A stretch of DNA of 55,865 nucleotides. Origin: Caldilineaceae bacterium. GTDB taxonomy: Bacteria > Chloroflexota > Anaerolineae > Caldilineales > Caldilineaceae. Position 1 is the first letter of the stretch. Each line of letters begins with the position of its first letter. The stretch covers positions 1 to 55,865 of the forward strand of contig JAHBVG010000038.1 of NCBI GenBank assembly GCA_019637695.1. Reading direction: 5' to 3'. Made by a program: the position numbers and the translations under genes. The notes beneath the pieces were generated by a model. That model worked only from the letters and a program-made list of their open reading frames with translations. It was not told where the DNA came from and did no database searches. Shown here piece by piece: positions 15,288 to 24,223 of this stretch.

Positions 15288-18200
15288 TTAACCATAAGCA
15301 ACGCGGACGGCTGGCAAACGAAGGAATGAGTTCCGCAACTCATCATCGCTGATATGGTCGGCGATGTACGTGATAATGGCCTGCGCATCCTGGCGTAACT
15401 GCGCTGCCCCGTCGGCATCCGCCTCGATCTGCGCCAAAGAGGCCAGAATTTGCCACAAGGCCCAGCGCGATCCCAGCGCTTCGGCCTCGCTACGGGCGGC
15501 TTGCCAGGAAGCGTGCGCCGCGGCCCGGTCGCCCAACGCCAGGTGGATTTTCCCCTGCATATGCAGGGCATAGGGAATATGCTTTCGCAATCCATATCGG
15601 TGCAGATCGGTGAGCCATTCTTGGATCAAGGTAAGGGCGCGGCGATAATCATGTTGGTGCAGGGCGAGTTCAGCATCGACAAACGCCACAGCTGCCCCGA
15701 CGAAATAACCAGGCATACCGTTTCGGACAGGATGACGATTCGCCATGGCAATGGCGACTGCCGCAGTATCCCACTGACGTTGGCGTAGATGCAGGCGTGC
15801 CATGACAGCTAGGACATAGACGGGATGAGGCGTCTGCGGGTATGTATCAGCCGCCCTGAGGGCAGCATCGATGAGTTCTGCGCTGCGCTCATGGGCGCCG
15901 AGTTCGCTGTACGCCAGGGCCAGATCGGAGCGTGTTTCGATCTGGGGAGAAACAAACCCTGCTTGTTCGGCTAGATCGATCGAGCGCTGCATCGCTCCGA
16001 TGGCGCCATCTGCATCCCCCTGCTCCCAATACGCAAAACCCACCTTGTATTGACTGTAGGACTCACCCCAGAGATTGTGCAACTGTTGGGTGATGGCCTG
16101 CGCTTCGCGTGCAACAGCAATGGCCTCGGCATACTCACCCCACCACGCACAGCTCTGCGCCAGCATCGAGAGATTGTTGGCGCGCATGGGCAGGTTGTTG
16201 AGCTTCTGCCAAAGGGTATCAGCTTCATAGAGGGCGCGCTTTGCTTTGTCCATTTGCCCATCGGTGCCATAGCAGAGCGCCAGGTCGGTCAGCGTCAGGG
16301 CCATTTGCTCCGGCAACTGGAGTGCGCGCGCCAATGCGAGTGACTGCTCCCCATACCTAATGGATTGGGACATTTGCAGGCGGAGCATGGCAATCCACGC
16401 CAATGTCCATAGAATCTTGGCTTCCGCGGCCTGATCCTGTAGCACGCGGGCCAAACGCAGAGCTTGCTCGCCCAGGGTATGGCCCAATGCAGGATCGAAA
16501 AACGGGGTGGGTGTGGCATAGAGTGGCAGTTTTGCGATCAGCACCGCCAGTTCCATCGCCTGGTCGCCCGCTTGCCGGGCGCGCTCTTCCAATGCTGTAT
16601 AGGTTGCCAACGCTTCATCGAAGTGCGAGTCGAGTTCCAGAACGCGCCCCAACTGGGTGTACAGGTGGGCCAGGTCGGCTCTGGGGGTGGTCGGCGTTAC
16701 CAATGCCAGCGCGCGGCGATAGTAAGCGCCAGCATCATGGTTGGCATAGAGACGGGCCGCCGTATCCCCGGCCTGGCGCAAATAGATGATGGCCATCGCC
16801 GGCAGCCCCGCCAGTTCAAAGTGGCGGGCCAATTGGGGCGCAATCTCGACTGCTTGCTCGCCATAAAGCTGCGCCAATGCCTGGCCCACCGCCTCGTGAT
16901 AGCTCGCACGCTCAGCCACATCCAGCTGTTGATAGAGATATTTCTGAAAGAGGTGGTGACGAAACCGGTAGCGGGAGAGCCGGCCATTGGGCAAGTGCTG
17001 GATATCCTGCACGCGCACCAGCCCGTGCTGCTTGTCCAGCAGGCTGCTCAATTGGTGAATAATGCTCCTTCCTGCTATCCCCTGAACCTGGGCAATCGTT
17101 TCGGCGGTAAAGGTTTCACCCTCGACGGCGCCGATGGTCAACACGGTTTGCAGGGGCAGGGGCAAGCGCCCGATCCGTTCCCCAATCACGCCTTCCACCT
17201 GCGGCGGCAGGGTCTCCCAATCGAGCGTGGGTCCTTCGCGCCAGACGCCCTCTGCATCCTGCACCAGATCGCCGCGGCTTTGCATGGCGCGCAGGACTTC
17301 GACTGTGAAGAGCGCATGGCCGGCCGTATGCCGGTAGAGCATGGCTTGAAAGGCAGCGCCAAAGCGATGCTGTGTCCGATCCAATAGGGCCTGCACAAAC
17401 AGGCGCCCATCAGCTTGCTCTAAGTCAATTACGATCTCGCCGTAGGTACGTTGCAACTCGGCGATCACTGTCGCCAACGGGTGACGTTCGACGGCGGCTG
17501 TTGACGACGGCGCATCCATAGGCAACGGTCGCCCAACCGCGACATCGGCGGGACGGTAAAGGCCAATCACCAGGATGCGGCTGCCGGCCAACTGGCGGCC
17601 CAGATGAAAGAGCAGGTTGAGCGAACCGACATCGGCCCAGTGCAGGTCATCCAATATCAGAAGGAGGGGCCGCTGGCGGGCCAACGCCAACAGTAGGCGG
17701 GTGGTCTGGGCAAAGAGATCATGCTGCTGCAACGGCGTCGCCGCAGGCGTCTGCGCCCCAACCAGGGCTGCGAGTTGTTGCAACCGTTCGGTATCGGCGG
17801 GCGCCGCCGCTTGCGCCCGCTGCAGGAGGGCTGCGCCAGGAAGCAAAGTATTGACGAGATTGGCGCTGTCCGACAGAATGATCTGGATCGTGAGGGGGAG
17901 CAACGACCAAAGCCGGAGGGCCTGGGTGCGGCTGATGGCGCCGGCAGCCCAGCGGGCTTCCACGTCGCCGGTCAGCAGCGCAAGCAGTTCACGAAAAGGC
18001 AGACAGGGATCGCCGATGCCAGCAAAGGCCTGGCAGTTGCCTGTGGCAACAACCAGGTCAGGGTGTTCGAGCTGGGCGCGCCGGGCGAATTCTTGCACCA
18101 GCGCCGTTTTGCCACTGCCGGCCTCGCCGCTCACAAAGATCACCCGGCCCTGTCCGCCATACGCCAGGGCGAGTCGCCGGTCGAGTTGCGCCAATTCGCC

Positions 18201-19040
18201 TTCACGCGCCACAAACAGCCGGGGGTGCGCTTCGATGAGGGCGGGCTCTTGCAGAAAGGGCGGCAATGGCGCGTCCAATGCTGTCCGCTCGAAGGGCACA
18301 CGGGTTGGGACCTGGCGCGCTTTGATGGCCTGATAAAGACTTTCTGTCTCGGTCGTGGGCAGCGTTCCCAACTCCACATCAAGCAAGCGCGTACATTCGT
18401 CATATTGGCGCAGCGCAGCGGCCGGTTGGTCGGCATAAAGATAGAGGTGCATCAAACGGCGGTGGGCCGCTTCGTCCAACGGATCGAGCGCCAGCCATTG
18501 ACGGGCATAGGCGATGGCAGATTCGAGCTGGCCTTGATTGCCATAGCCCCGCGTCAGCCGTTCCAGGGCGCCCGCCAGGTCACGGCGCAGACTCTCGCTC
18601 TGGAACAACCGCCAATCATCGAAAGCCGGACTATCGCGCAGGCTGAAACCGGCCAGAAAGTCTCCTTGATAGAGCTTCGCTGCCTCTGTCAGGGAGACCA
18701 GACAAGCCGGGCAAACCTCACCTACGCCGTGACCGTGCGCCTGGCAACGGGCCAACGCCTGACGAAATTGATCAACATCCAGCCAAAGCGTGCCGTTCCA
18801 CGCTTGTTTCGCGTCGGGGCTGCCCGCCACCTCTGGCTTTAGCCTGATGAGTTCCCGGTTGCTCTCCATCCATGCGCCAGGCAGACATTGGTTGAGGGCG
18901 GCCAGATCACGGCGCAAGGCGGCCCGCGCCTGCTGCTGGTCGTAGTCGGGCCAGAAGAGCGTAGCAATGGTATCGCGGCTCTGCGCCTGTCCGCTCACCG
19001 CCAAGAAGGCCAGCAGCGCCACGGCTTTACGCGAGGGCAA
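15288..19040 (-). CDS. BTAD/SARP-type ATPase-TPR regulator, N-terminally truncated
   Basis: A 1250-aa frame. It holds the end of an OmpR-like winged helix (PSRKAVALLAFLAVSG), a BTAD TPR domain (about 100-245, with a CPAC motif near 135), a STAND/AAA ATPase with Walker A SGEAGSGKTAL near residue 303 and Walker B LLLILDDLHWAD near 460, and many TPR repeats to the end. Homologues carry 15-25 more residues (the first strands of the DNA-binding domain). Here the frame is closed by a TAG 12 bases upstream of the only start, a TTG at 19040, and that TTG lies inside a 149-bp palindromic element. So the gene is probably decapitated and may make no functional DNA-binding protein, or the start was lost in rearrangement. 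It would have acted as a signal-sensing activator. Confidence 0.8.
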   Translation of the reverse strand: MPSRKAVALLAFLAVSGQAQSRDTIATLFWPDYDQQQARAALRRDLAALNQCLPGAWMESNRELIRLKPEVAGSPDAKQAWNGTLWLDVDQFRQALARCQAHGHGVGEVCPACLVSLTEAAKLYQGDFLAGFSLRDSPAFDDWRLFQSESLRRDLAGALERLTRGYGNQGQLESAIAYARQWLALDPLDEAAHRRLMHLYLYADQPAAALRQYDECTRLLDVELGTLPTTETESLYQAIKARQVPTRVPFERTALDAPLPPFLQEPALIEAHPRLFVAREGELAQLDRRLALAYGGQGRVIFVSGEAGSGKTALVQEFARRAQLEHPDLVVATGNCQAFAGIGDPCLPFRELLALLTGDVEARWAAGAISRTQALRLWSLLPLTIQIILSDSANLVNTLLPGAALLQRAQAAAPADTERLQQLAALVGAQTPAATPLQQHDLFAQTTRLLLALARQRPLLLILDDLHWADVGSLNLLFHLGRQLAGSRILVIGLYRPADVAVGRPLPMDAPSSTAAVERHPLATVIAELQRTYGEIVIDLEQADGRLFVQALLDRTQHRFGAAFQAMLYRHTAGHALFTVEVLRAMQSRGDLVQDAEGVWREGPTLDWETLPPQVEGVIGERIGRLPLPLQTVLTIGAVEGETFTAETIAQVQGIAGRSIIHQLSSLLDKQHGLVRVQDIQHLPNGRLSRYRFRHHLFQKYLYQQLDVAERASYHEAVGQALAQLYGEQAVEIAPQLARHFELAGLPAMAIIYLRQAGDTAARLYANHDAGAYYRRALALVTPTTPRADLAHLYTQLGRVLELDSHFDEALATYTALEERARQAGDQAMELAVLIAKLPLYATPTPFFDPALGHTLGEQALRLARVLQDQAAEAKILWTLAWIAMLRLQMSQSIRYGEQSLALARALQLPEQMALTLTDLALCYGTDGQMDKAKRALYEADTLWQKLNNLPMRANNLSMLAQSCAWWGEYAEAIAVAREAQAITQQLHNLWGESYSQYKVGFAYWEQGDADGAIGAMQRSIDLAEQAGFVSPQIETRSDLALAYSELGAHERSAELIDAALRAADTYPQTPHPVYVLAVMARLHLRQRQWDTAAVAIAMANRHPVRNGMPGYFVGAAVAFVDAELALHQHDYRRALTLIQEWLTDLHRYGLRKHIPYALHMQGKIHLALGDRAAAHASWQAARSEAEALGSRWALWQILASLAQIEADADGAAQLRQDAQAIITYIADHISDDELRNSFLRLPAVRVAYG

Positions 19041-19183
19041 TCGCGAACTTGACTAAAGCAGGGTTAAAACCCGCGACTGACACTGAAAAGTCGCCTCAGC
19101 GACTTGATTTTCAGTGCCTGAGGGCACTTTTCACTGTCAGAAGCCGGATTTATCCGTTGCTATCACGAAGCTCGCGATTGCCC
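19035..19183. repeat. 149-bp palindromic element with 12-bp terminal inverted repeats
   Basis: Ends are GGGCAATCGCGA (19035-19046) and its exact complement TCGCGATTGCCC (19172-19183). Inside are nested inverted repeats: GGGTT/AACCC, AGTCGC/GCGACT, CACTGAAAA/TTTTCAGTG, GTGCC/GGCAC and CGGAT/ATCCG. It has no coding potential. It separates two truncated genes, the BTAD regulator on the left and an FAD-oxidase remnant on the right. Confidence 0.75.
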
Positions 19184-19506
19184 TGGGAGAGGGGATCCGT
19201 CGCGTTCCGGCAACGGCAACTGCCTTTTGGCACCGGCAGGCGGCCTTCATGGTGAGCTTCGATGCCGTCTGGCAAGATCCGCAGCACGCCGAAGCGAACA
19301 TCGCCTGGTCACGCAACGCCTGTGCAACACTGCGCCAGGACGAAGGTGGCGCGTATGTGAATTTCCCTGGTTCCGTCGAAGCGGGTGAGGCCCAGGCGCG
19401 CGCAGCCTACGGTGACAACTACGAGCGGTTGGTCGCTGTCAAAACCAAATACGACCCGTCCAATTTCTTCCAGATGAACGTCAATATTAAGCCGACGGCA
19501 GCGTGA
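19184..19506 (+). pseudogene. C-terminal remnant of a berberine-bridge-type FAD oxidoreductase
   Basis: The frame reads RRVPATATAFWHR, then a GGAYVNFPG block and RLVAVKTKYDPSNFFQMN, which is the BBE (berberine/berberine-like) C-terminal domain of FAD-linked oxidases. About 105 residues remain of a protein normally near 450-500 aa; the FAD-binding domain is missing. The 5' side runs into the palindromic element. It ends in TGA at 19504-19506. Confidence 0.8.
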
Positions 19507-19510
19507 TTTG

Positions 19511-19630
19511 ACGCTGTATCCCTTTTGGTATCCTACGCAGATACCAGGCATCGCCGATGCGTTGCGGGAGCGCACCGAAAATATCCTCAACGAAGGCAAA
19601 CCCGTTCACCTGGCGATCTCGCGCGGTTAA
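19511..19630 (+). pseudogene. Short C-terminal remnant of an unidentified protein
   Basis: A 39-codon open stretch ends in IADALRERTENILNEG, KPVHLAISRG and TAA. It looks like the end of a real coding sequence, with good codon use and a stop followed at once by a palindromic repeat, but no start is present and I do not recognise the family. Confidence 0.35.
19515..19533. promoter_or_regulatory. Third copy of the GTATCC-N6-GTATCC core
   Basis: Nineteen bases are identical to 13288-13306 beside the HTH-ATPase regulator. The flanks do not match. It may be a regulator binding site or a short trace of recombination; it lies about 300 bases upstream of the methyltransferase gene. Confidence 0.4.
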
Positions 19631-19730
19631 ATTCAGTAATTCACGATTCCATGCGCTCTGGGCCGGTCCGTGACCGGCCTTCACCGGGTTACGGACTCGG
19701 TGAGAGCGTAAATTGTGAACTACTGAAATT
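19629..19730 (+). repeat. About 100-bp palindromic repeat element
   Basis: A 102-bp unit bounded by about 20-bp imperfect inverted repeats (AAATTCAGTAATTCACGATT and the complement of AATTTCAGTAGTTCACAATT). Inside are GGCCGGTCCGTGACCGGCC and a second palindrome around CCGGGTTACGGACTCGG. A near-identical copy lies in reverse at the window end (55766-55865), with a partial copy at 42051-42107. Confidence 0.8.
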
Positions 19731-19835
19731 CCAAACGGCGCGGCGCAAGCCATCGCCGAGTAGACCTTCTTTATCACCTGGCCGCATAATTGTATAGTGG
19801 GGACGAAAACAGGGCGAAGATGAAAGGAAACAGCG

Positions 19836-20684
19836 ATGACCGAGAGCCAGGACAATGCAATACCCGCACAAGGAGATCATGGTTCGGACGTTGGATGGTT
19901 CGACACAAAATTCCAGATGGCGGAGCCTGAGTACCTGGCCGTTGCCCGTGCGGCCGACTTTCAGCGGGGCTGGCATGTACTCGACGCTGGCTGTGGCAGC
20001 GGCAGCTTTCTGCCGGAGTTGGCCGAGCTGGTGGGGAGTACGGGGCGATTGACAGCACTGGATCTTGCGCCGGAAAACGTCGCCACCGTGCGTGAGCGCG
20101 TCGAGCAGTGGGGCTTTCCAATGCCGCTTGAGACGCACACAGGCTCGGTGACGGCGCTGCCTTTCGACGATCAGACCTTCGATGCACTCTGGTGCGCCAA
20201 CGTGACCCTCTATCTTTCTGACGCCGAGTTGGAGAAAGCAATTGCCGAGTTTCGACGCGTGGTCAAGCCAGGCGGGCTGGTTGCCATCAAGGAGGTGGAT
20301 CTGGCCGTGACACGCGTGAATCCGGCGCCCACTGGTTTTTTTTGGCACTTTTTGGAAGCCACCCAGGAAATTTCGGTGCAGATTCACGGTGCGCTGCGGT
20401 CACAGAACCTCAAGCGATGGCTAGAACGGGCGGGGTTTGGATCGGTTCGGCAGCAGACGACCCTGATCGAGCGCTGGGCGCCATTGCTGCCAGTGGAACA
20501 CCTCTACATCAGCGGCATTCTGGCCTGGTCTGCCAAGTATGCCCTGCAAACCGATCTTGCCCGTGAAGAGATCGCCATCTGGGAAAAACTCTCATCTCGC
20601 GATTCTGTTGACTCTCTGGTGAACCATCCCGACTTCTATTTTTGCGAGGGAATTATACTTGCGACCGGTTATCGCCCATCGTGA
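19836..20684 (+). CDS. Class I SAM-dependent methyltransferase
   Basis: Cytoplasmic methyltransferase of 282 aa. Motif I is VLDAGCGSGSF near residue 50, followed by LTALDLAPENV (motif II acidic loop), LPFDDQTFDALWCANV (post-II) and an FRRVVKPGGLVAIKE block, matching the Methyltransf_11/UbiE-type fold. The acceptor cannot be told. A GGA lies 7 bases before the ATG. It stands alone on the plus strand between palindromic elements and the comM fragment; a TATAGT at about 19794 could be its -10 box but no clear -35 is seen. Confidence 0.88.
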   Translation: MTESQDNAIPAQGDHGSDVGWFDTKFQMAEPEYLAVARAADFQRGWHVLDAGCGSGSFLPELAELVGSTGRLTALDLAPENVATVRERVEQWGFPMPLETHTGSVTALPFDDQTFDALWCANVTLYLSDAELEKAIAEFRRVVKPGGLVAIKEVDLAVTRVNPAPTGFFWHFLEATQEISVQIHGALRSQNLKRWLERAGFGSVRQQTTLIERWAPLLPVEHLYISGILAWSAKYALQTDLAREEIAIWEKLSSRDSVDSLVNHPDFYFCEGIILATGYRPS

Positions 20685-20752
20685 GTTCAATGTCAGCGCC
20701 ATCAAATGGGTCGTTTGCGCTGCATCGAGTAATCAGATATCCCGGCCCCCCG

Positions 20753-21375
20753 CTACACAATCCCGCGCGGACGGTATTGGATCGCCTCGGCCAAATGTGC
20801 GACTTCGATCTTCTCCGTCTCGGCGAGATCGGCAATCGTGCGTCCCAGTTTGAGCACCCGATGATAGGCGCGTGCGCTCAGGTCCATCTGCTTGACGGCG
20901 GCGCGCATGAGGTTTTTGCCGGCGTCGTCGAGTTGACAAAAGTGCTGTACCTCTGCCGGTCCCATGTCGCCGTTGACGAGGACGTGCGACTTGCCCCACG
21001 TTTTGAAGCGCGCTTCCTGCACCTTGCGCGCCCGTTCCACCCGCGCCCGAATCGCTGCCGACGTTTCACCACCCTCCAACCCGGCCAGCTTCTCAAAGGG
21101 GACACGGCGCACGTCCACATGGATGTCGATGCGGTCCATGAGCGGTCCGCTGATGCGTCCCTGATAGCGTTGCACCAACCCCATGCTGCACGTACATTCC
21201 TTGCGTTCGTCGCCGTAATACCCGCACGGACAGGGATTCATCGCCGCCACAAAGATAAAACCGGCGGGGAAGCTCAACGTCCCCGAGGCGCGGCTGATGG
21301 TGACGACTTTGTCCTCCAGCGGTTGGCGTAGGGTTTCCAGGTTTTTGGTCCCAAACTCGGGAATTCGTCGAGAAA
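20753..21375 (-). pseudogene. comM: Detached 3' part of comM (Mg-chelatase-like ATPase)
   Basis: About 616 bases match the 3' part of the intact comM at 24501-26030 in the same orientation, offset by about 3.75 kb. Homology begins at 20760 and ends near 21375; one base is missing near 21364, which shifts the frame just before the break. I count about 25 base differences, but the protein differs at only one or two residues (Thr for Val in the KTWGKSH segment, and the last residue). The fragment carries the Mg_chelatase C-terminal domain but lacks the N-terminal ChlI domain and the Walker A part of the ATPase domain. It is a remnant. Confidence 0.9.
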
Positions 21376-21520
21376 CGAACTGCAAAAGTCAAGTGGGCCA
21401 GACACTTGCACTTGATCTGGTGGTCTTGATGATGCAGATAACGGGCTTCGAAAGAATCAGGTGAGCAATCTACGGGAAGCGCACTCGATGCGCCTCCACT
21501 AAAAACGAAGAGATGAAACG

Positions 21521-21565
21521 AAAAAAGGGATGAAACCGCGCCACCTTTGACGACAGTTTCACCCC
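21521..21565 (-). terminator. Intrinsic terminator of the META-like lipoprotein gene
   Basis: On the minus strand a 10-bp stem GGGGTGAAAC/GTTTCATCCC (one G-T pair) with a 19-base loop is followed by six T. It lies about 19 bases after the stop codon of the gene at 21584-22075. Confidence 0.8.
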
Positions 21566-21583
21566 TTCGGGCTGAGGTAAGGC

Positions 21584-22075
21584 TTACATCCAGTCCGGCG
21601 GTTTGGTCGCTTCGTTGTCGATCACAAAGGTGACCTGTGCATGTTCCCCAGAGAAAATCAGCGTATCGCCCTCAATCTCATACCGGTGTGTGGCACGTAA
21701 TGCCCGTATGAGATTTCCTTCTGGATTAGTCCCATCATGTAATACACATCCTCTTGCAGTGCCTACAGCATCAAGGAACCGATATTCGTTGGGGTTTTCG
21801 ACGTTCGTGGTGTCGAAAAAGATCGAAAAGCTATTGCAGGCCTGCAATGCCATAGCGCCTGGATGAAACGTGGCCAGGACAGGCTCAATGGCATCAAAGT
21901 CATGGCGTGTCCCGTTGTGAATGACCTCGGTCAGGCGCCATTGATTCTCCAACAGGACCGGCACCTGGTTTGGGATCAATGGGCTGACAGGCGGTGGGCC
22001 TCCGAGCGGAGTCCCGGGGACAACACAGGCAGCCAGCCAGACCGCAAGCAGTAGAATCGGACCTATCTTTACCAT
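21584..22075 (-). CDS. Small META/HslJ-like lipoprotein
   Basis: Secreted lipoprotein of 163 aa: the signal peptide ends in LAAC with the lipidation Cys at residue 17, followed by a Pro/Gly-rich linker. The folded part starts WRLTEVIHNG and has a central CNSFSIFF and a late RYEIEGDTLIFSG strand, as in META/HslJ domains; the match is by pattern only. Two Cys (in ALQACNSF and ARGCVLH) could pair. A strong AGGAGG precedes the ATG by 6 bases, and a terminator follows. It is the distal gene of the comM-flanked cargo, in the same direction as the protease 183 bases upstream. Confidence 0.75.
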   Translation of the reverse strand: MVKIGPILLLAVWLAACVVPGTPLGGPPPVSPLIPNQVPVLLENQWRLTEVIHNGTRHDFDAIEPVLATFHPGAMALQACNSFSIFFDTTNVENPNEYRFLDAVGTARGCVLHDGTNPEGNLIRALRATHRYEIEGDTLIFSGEHAQVTFVIDNEATKPPDWM

Positions 22076-22258
22076 GGTCCCCTCCTGTTATGTGCATGCC
22101 CTTCATTAGGTTGCATCTTGCTTACCATCTTCACTTCCTTTCTGCTCCGATTGCACCGCTTGCACCGGTCTACATACTTCAGAAACGGACAATCAACGGG
22201 TATCCTCTGTGCAGAAACGGCCAGACAATTGCAGCAAGCCTAAGCCCAATTTCGCCCC

Positions 22259-24208
22259 CTACTGGTAGGATAAGAGGTAGATTCCTTGATCCAGAGGAAC
22301 TGTGCCCGCACCCCAATTGCTCCAGGCGGGGGCGGAACTCCACAGCGGCGCTGTGTTGGTTGCATTCAAGGGCACATCGCGTGTGTAGCTCACCCCGTTC
22401 CGCCAGATCGCTTCCCGCAGGTACTCTCCAGACACCGTAACACCGTAGGACTGAATGGTCCCGCTGCCAGGGGCAGAGGTCTGGCAGGCGCCCAGGGAAA
22501 TCTGTGCCCCCCAATCTGGCTGACCGGTGTTGGTCAGTGGGGCGCGGAATGCCTCGCAGTTCGTCTCGGACCAGAACACGTGCTGGTAGAGGAAGTTGCC
22601 CACCACATACATGTCCTGTGCGCGGGGTGGGGTGGTTGTGCCCAGCGAATACCATCCTGGCGCTGCCGTCCAGTTGACCGTGCCGTTGGCGTGCAGCGGC
22701 ACGCTGCGAAGCCCGCCCTGGGCCGAGGAACTGGATCCTTCCCAGATCGACTCGATCAATTGGTGGCCCGTGACAACAGCCGCATACGATTGAACCGTGC
22801 CGCTGCCAGGTGCAGAGGTGTGGCACGCCCGCGAGGTCAGGGCACCAAAGTTGGGCACGCCCTGGGCATCCACCGGTGTGATGTATTCCGTACAGATGCC
22901 ACCCGCATAGAAGACGTGCTGGTGGTGCCACTGTGGGTAGTGCTGCGTCAGAATGCGGTATGGCGACCAGTTGATGTAATCAATGGGCGAGTAGAAGAAA
23001 TACCAGGCGTTACCTATGGTTGGCCCTGTACAACCTATATTTACACCACCTGATAGTACCCCCAATGCGTATACGCCAGCGCCCCAGTACTTGTACACAG
23101 GACTCCCACTGTCTCCCTCGCATACTATATTTATCGGCGGGTACCACGAGGCCCGAACCACGCGTACATAGTTGTCGCTGGTTCCGTAAGCATGATGAGG
23201 TGGGTTAAAGTCTATATTGTCAACAAATCCACAGGTTTCGCCGGTTACGCTTCCATGCTTGCACACCCAGTCATTCAGAGTGCTGATGCGAGTTTCCGTC
23301 CCGATGACGCTCTGCGTGGTGGTATTCCCAGTTTTGATGCGGTTGGTCAAATCGAAGGAGCGTGCGCCTGCGGCATCGTGGACTTGAAAATCCAAATCGT
23401 CGCCAAATGGGCCGACATTACTCACTGGATCGTTTTCCCAGACGACATTACCCATGTAGACAGCATCTACACCGCCATACTTCACACTGATTGTGTTGTC
23501 GCAGTGGCCAGCCGTGCTGATGAAGCGCACGCTGTCGCTGGCCCGATAGACAGGAAATCCGGAGGTGCATGCGAACAACAATAGATTCGTCGCAAGCCCA
23601 TGTCCACCCAGAAGATAGGGATAGTCATAATCTGCAGGCGCGGCACCAGGCTCTTCAATGAACTCGACTCTGTCCAGCATGGGCGCTGTCTCGGCGCTGC
23701 CCTCAAGATGTTCACGTAGTTCTTCGACTGCTTCGGCGTATAGTGTCACCTTGCCGGTCATGTAGTTTACTCCGGAGCCAAAGATGATCTCCGTCTTTTC
23801 TGCCTCGGCAACTATCTGCTCGCGCAGGCGCAGGAGTTCCTCCCGCGTAATGTCAGACTCCTGCACCATCACCAGGTCGGCCCACTCTACCCCTTCCAGG
23901 TACTTCTGGATCCGCTCCTCCCCATCAGGCGCGGCGAAGGAGACGACCAATCCAAAGGTCGGCTCGTGTTGCGTCCACGAGGCGAAATAGGCATCATCCT
24001 CGGCGATTCTCTGCTCCACAAGACTCATCTCGGCTTGTAACCGCAGGCGGTGTTCCGCTTCCGCATACTCAATCTGCATCCCGTTGGCATATTCGGCAAT
24101 GGGATTCTCCTCTTCCTGCGCCAGTGCGCTCTGGGCTGATAGCAGCCACCCTGCAATCACGCAGATTAAAAAGATCACAACGACGCCAATCACACGAGTG
24201 TGATTCAC
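22259..24208 (-). CDS. Secreted chymotrypsin-like (S1, streptogrisin-type) serine protease with C-terminal repeats
   Basis: A 649-aa exported protease from a GTG with AAAGGAG 6 bases upstream. A signal peptide (about 1-31) ending ALAQ is followed by an about 170-residue charged pro-region, as in alpha-lytic protease and streptogrisins. The catalytic triad is visible: His in STAGHCD (about 234), Asp in DDLDFQV (about 270) and Ser in CEGDSGSP (about 365). CKHGSVTGETCG matches the conserved disulfide loop of streptogrisins. After about residue 430 come two related units of about 105 residues sharing SAPGSGTVQSY/SAPGSGTIQSY, Trp-rich and with paired Cys, possibly for substrate binding. The small hydrophobic frame upstream ends 15 bases before this start. 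Confidence 0.88.
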   Translation of the reverse strand: MNHTRVIGVVVIFLICVIAGWLLSAQSALAQEEENPIAEYANGMQIEYAEAEHRLRLQAEMSLVEQRIAEDDAYFASWTQHEPTFGLVVSFAAPDGEERIQKYLEGVEWADLVMVQESDITREELLRLREQIVAEAEKTEIIFGSGVNYMTGKVTLYAEAVEELREHLEGSAETAPMLDRVEFIEEPGAAPADYDYPYLLGGHGLATNLLLFACTSGFPVYRASDSVRFISTAGHCDNTISVKYGGVDAVYMGNVVWENDPVSNVGPFGDDLDFQVHDAAGARSFDLTNRIKTGNTTTQSVIGTETRISTLNDWVCKHGSVTGETCGFVDNIDFNPPHHAYGTSDNYVRVVRASWYPPINIVCEGDSGSPVYKYWGAGVYALGVLSGGVNIGCTGPTIGNAWYFFYSPIDYINWSPYRILTQHYPQWHHQHVFYAGGICTEYITPVDAQGVPNFGALTSRACHTSAPGSGTVQSYAAVVTGHQLIESIWEGSSSSAQGGLRSVPLHANGTVNWTAAPGWYSLGTTTPPRAQDMYVVGNFLYQHVFWSETNCEAFRAPLTNTGQPDWGAQISLGACQTSAPGSGTIQSYGVTVSGEYLREAIWRNGVSYTRDVPLNATNTAPLWSSAPAWSNWGAGTVPLDQGIYLLSYQ

Positions 24209-24223
24209 AATCCTCTCCTTTGT

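Noticed and set aside
19765..19800. Promoter for the methyltransferase
   Set aside because: TATAGT is a fair -10, but the -35 position (TTTATC) is too weak to claim.
19689..20387. Frame of 232 codons antisense to the methyltransferase
   Set aside because: The plus-strand methyltransferase has all its motifs; the antisense frame has none.
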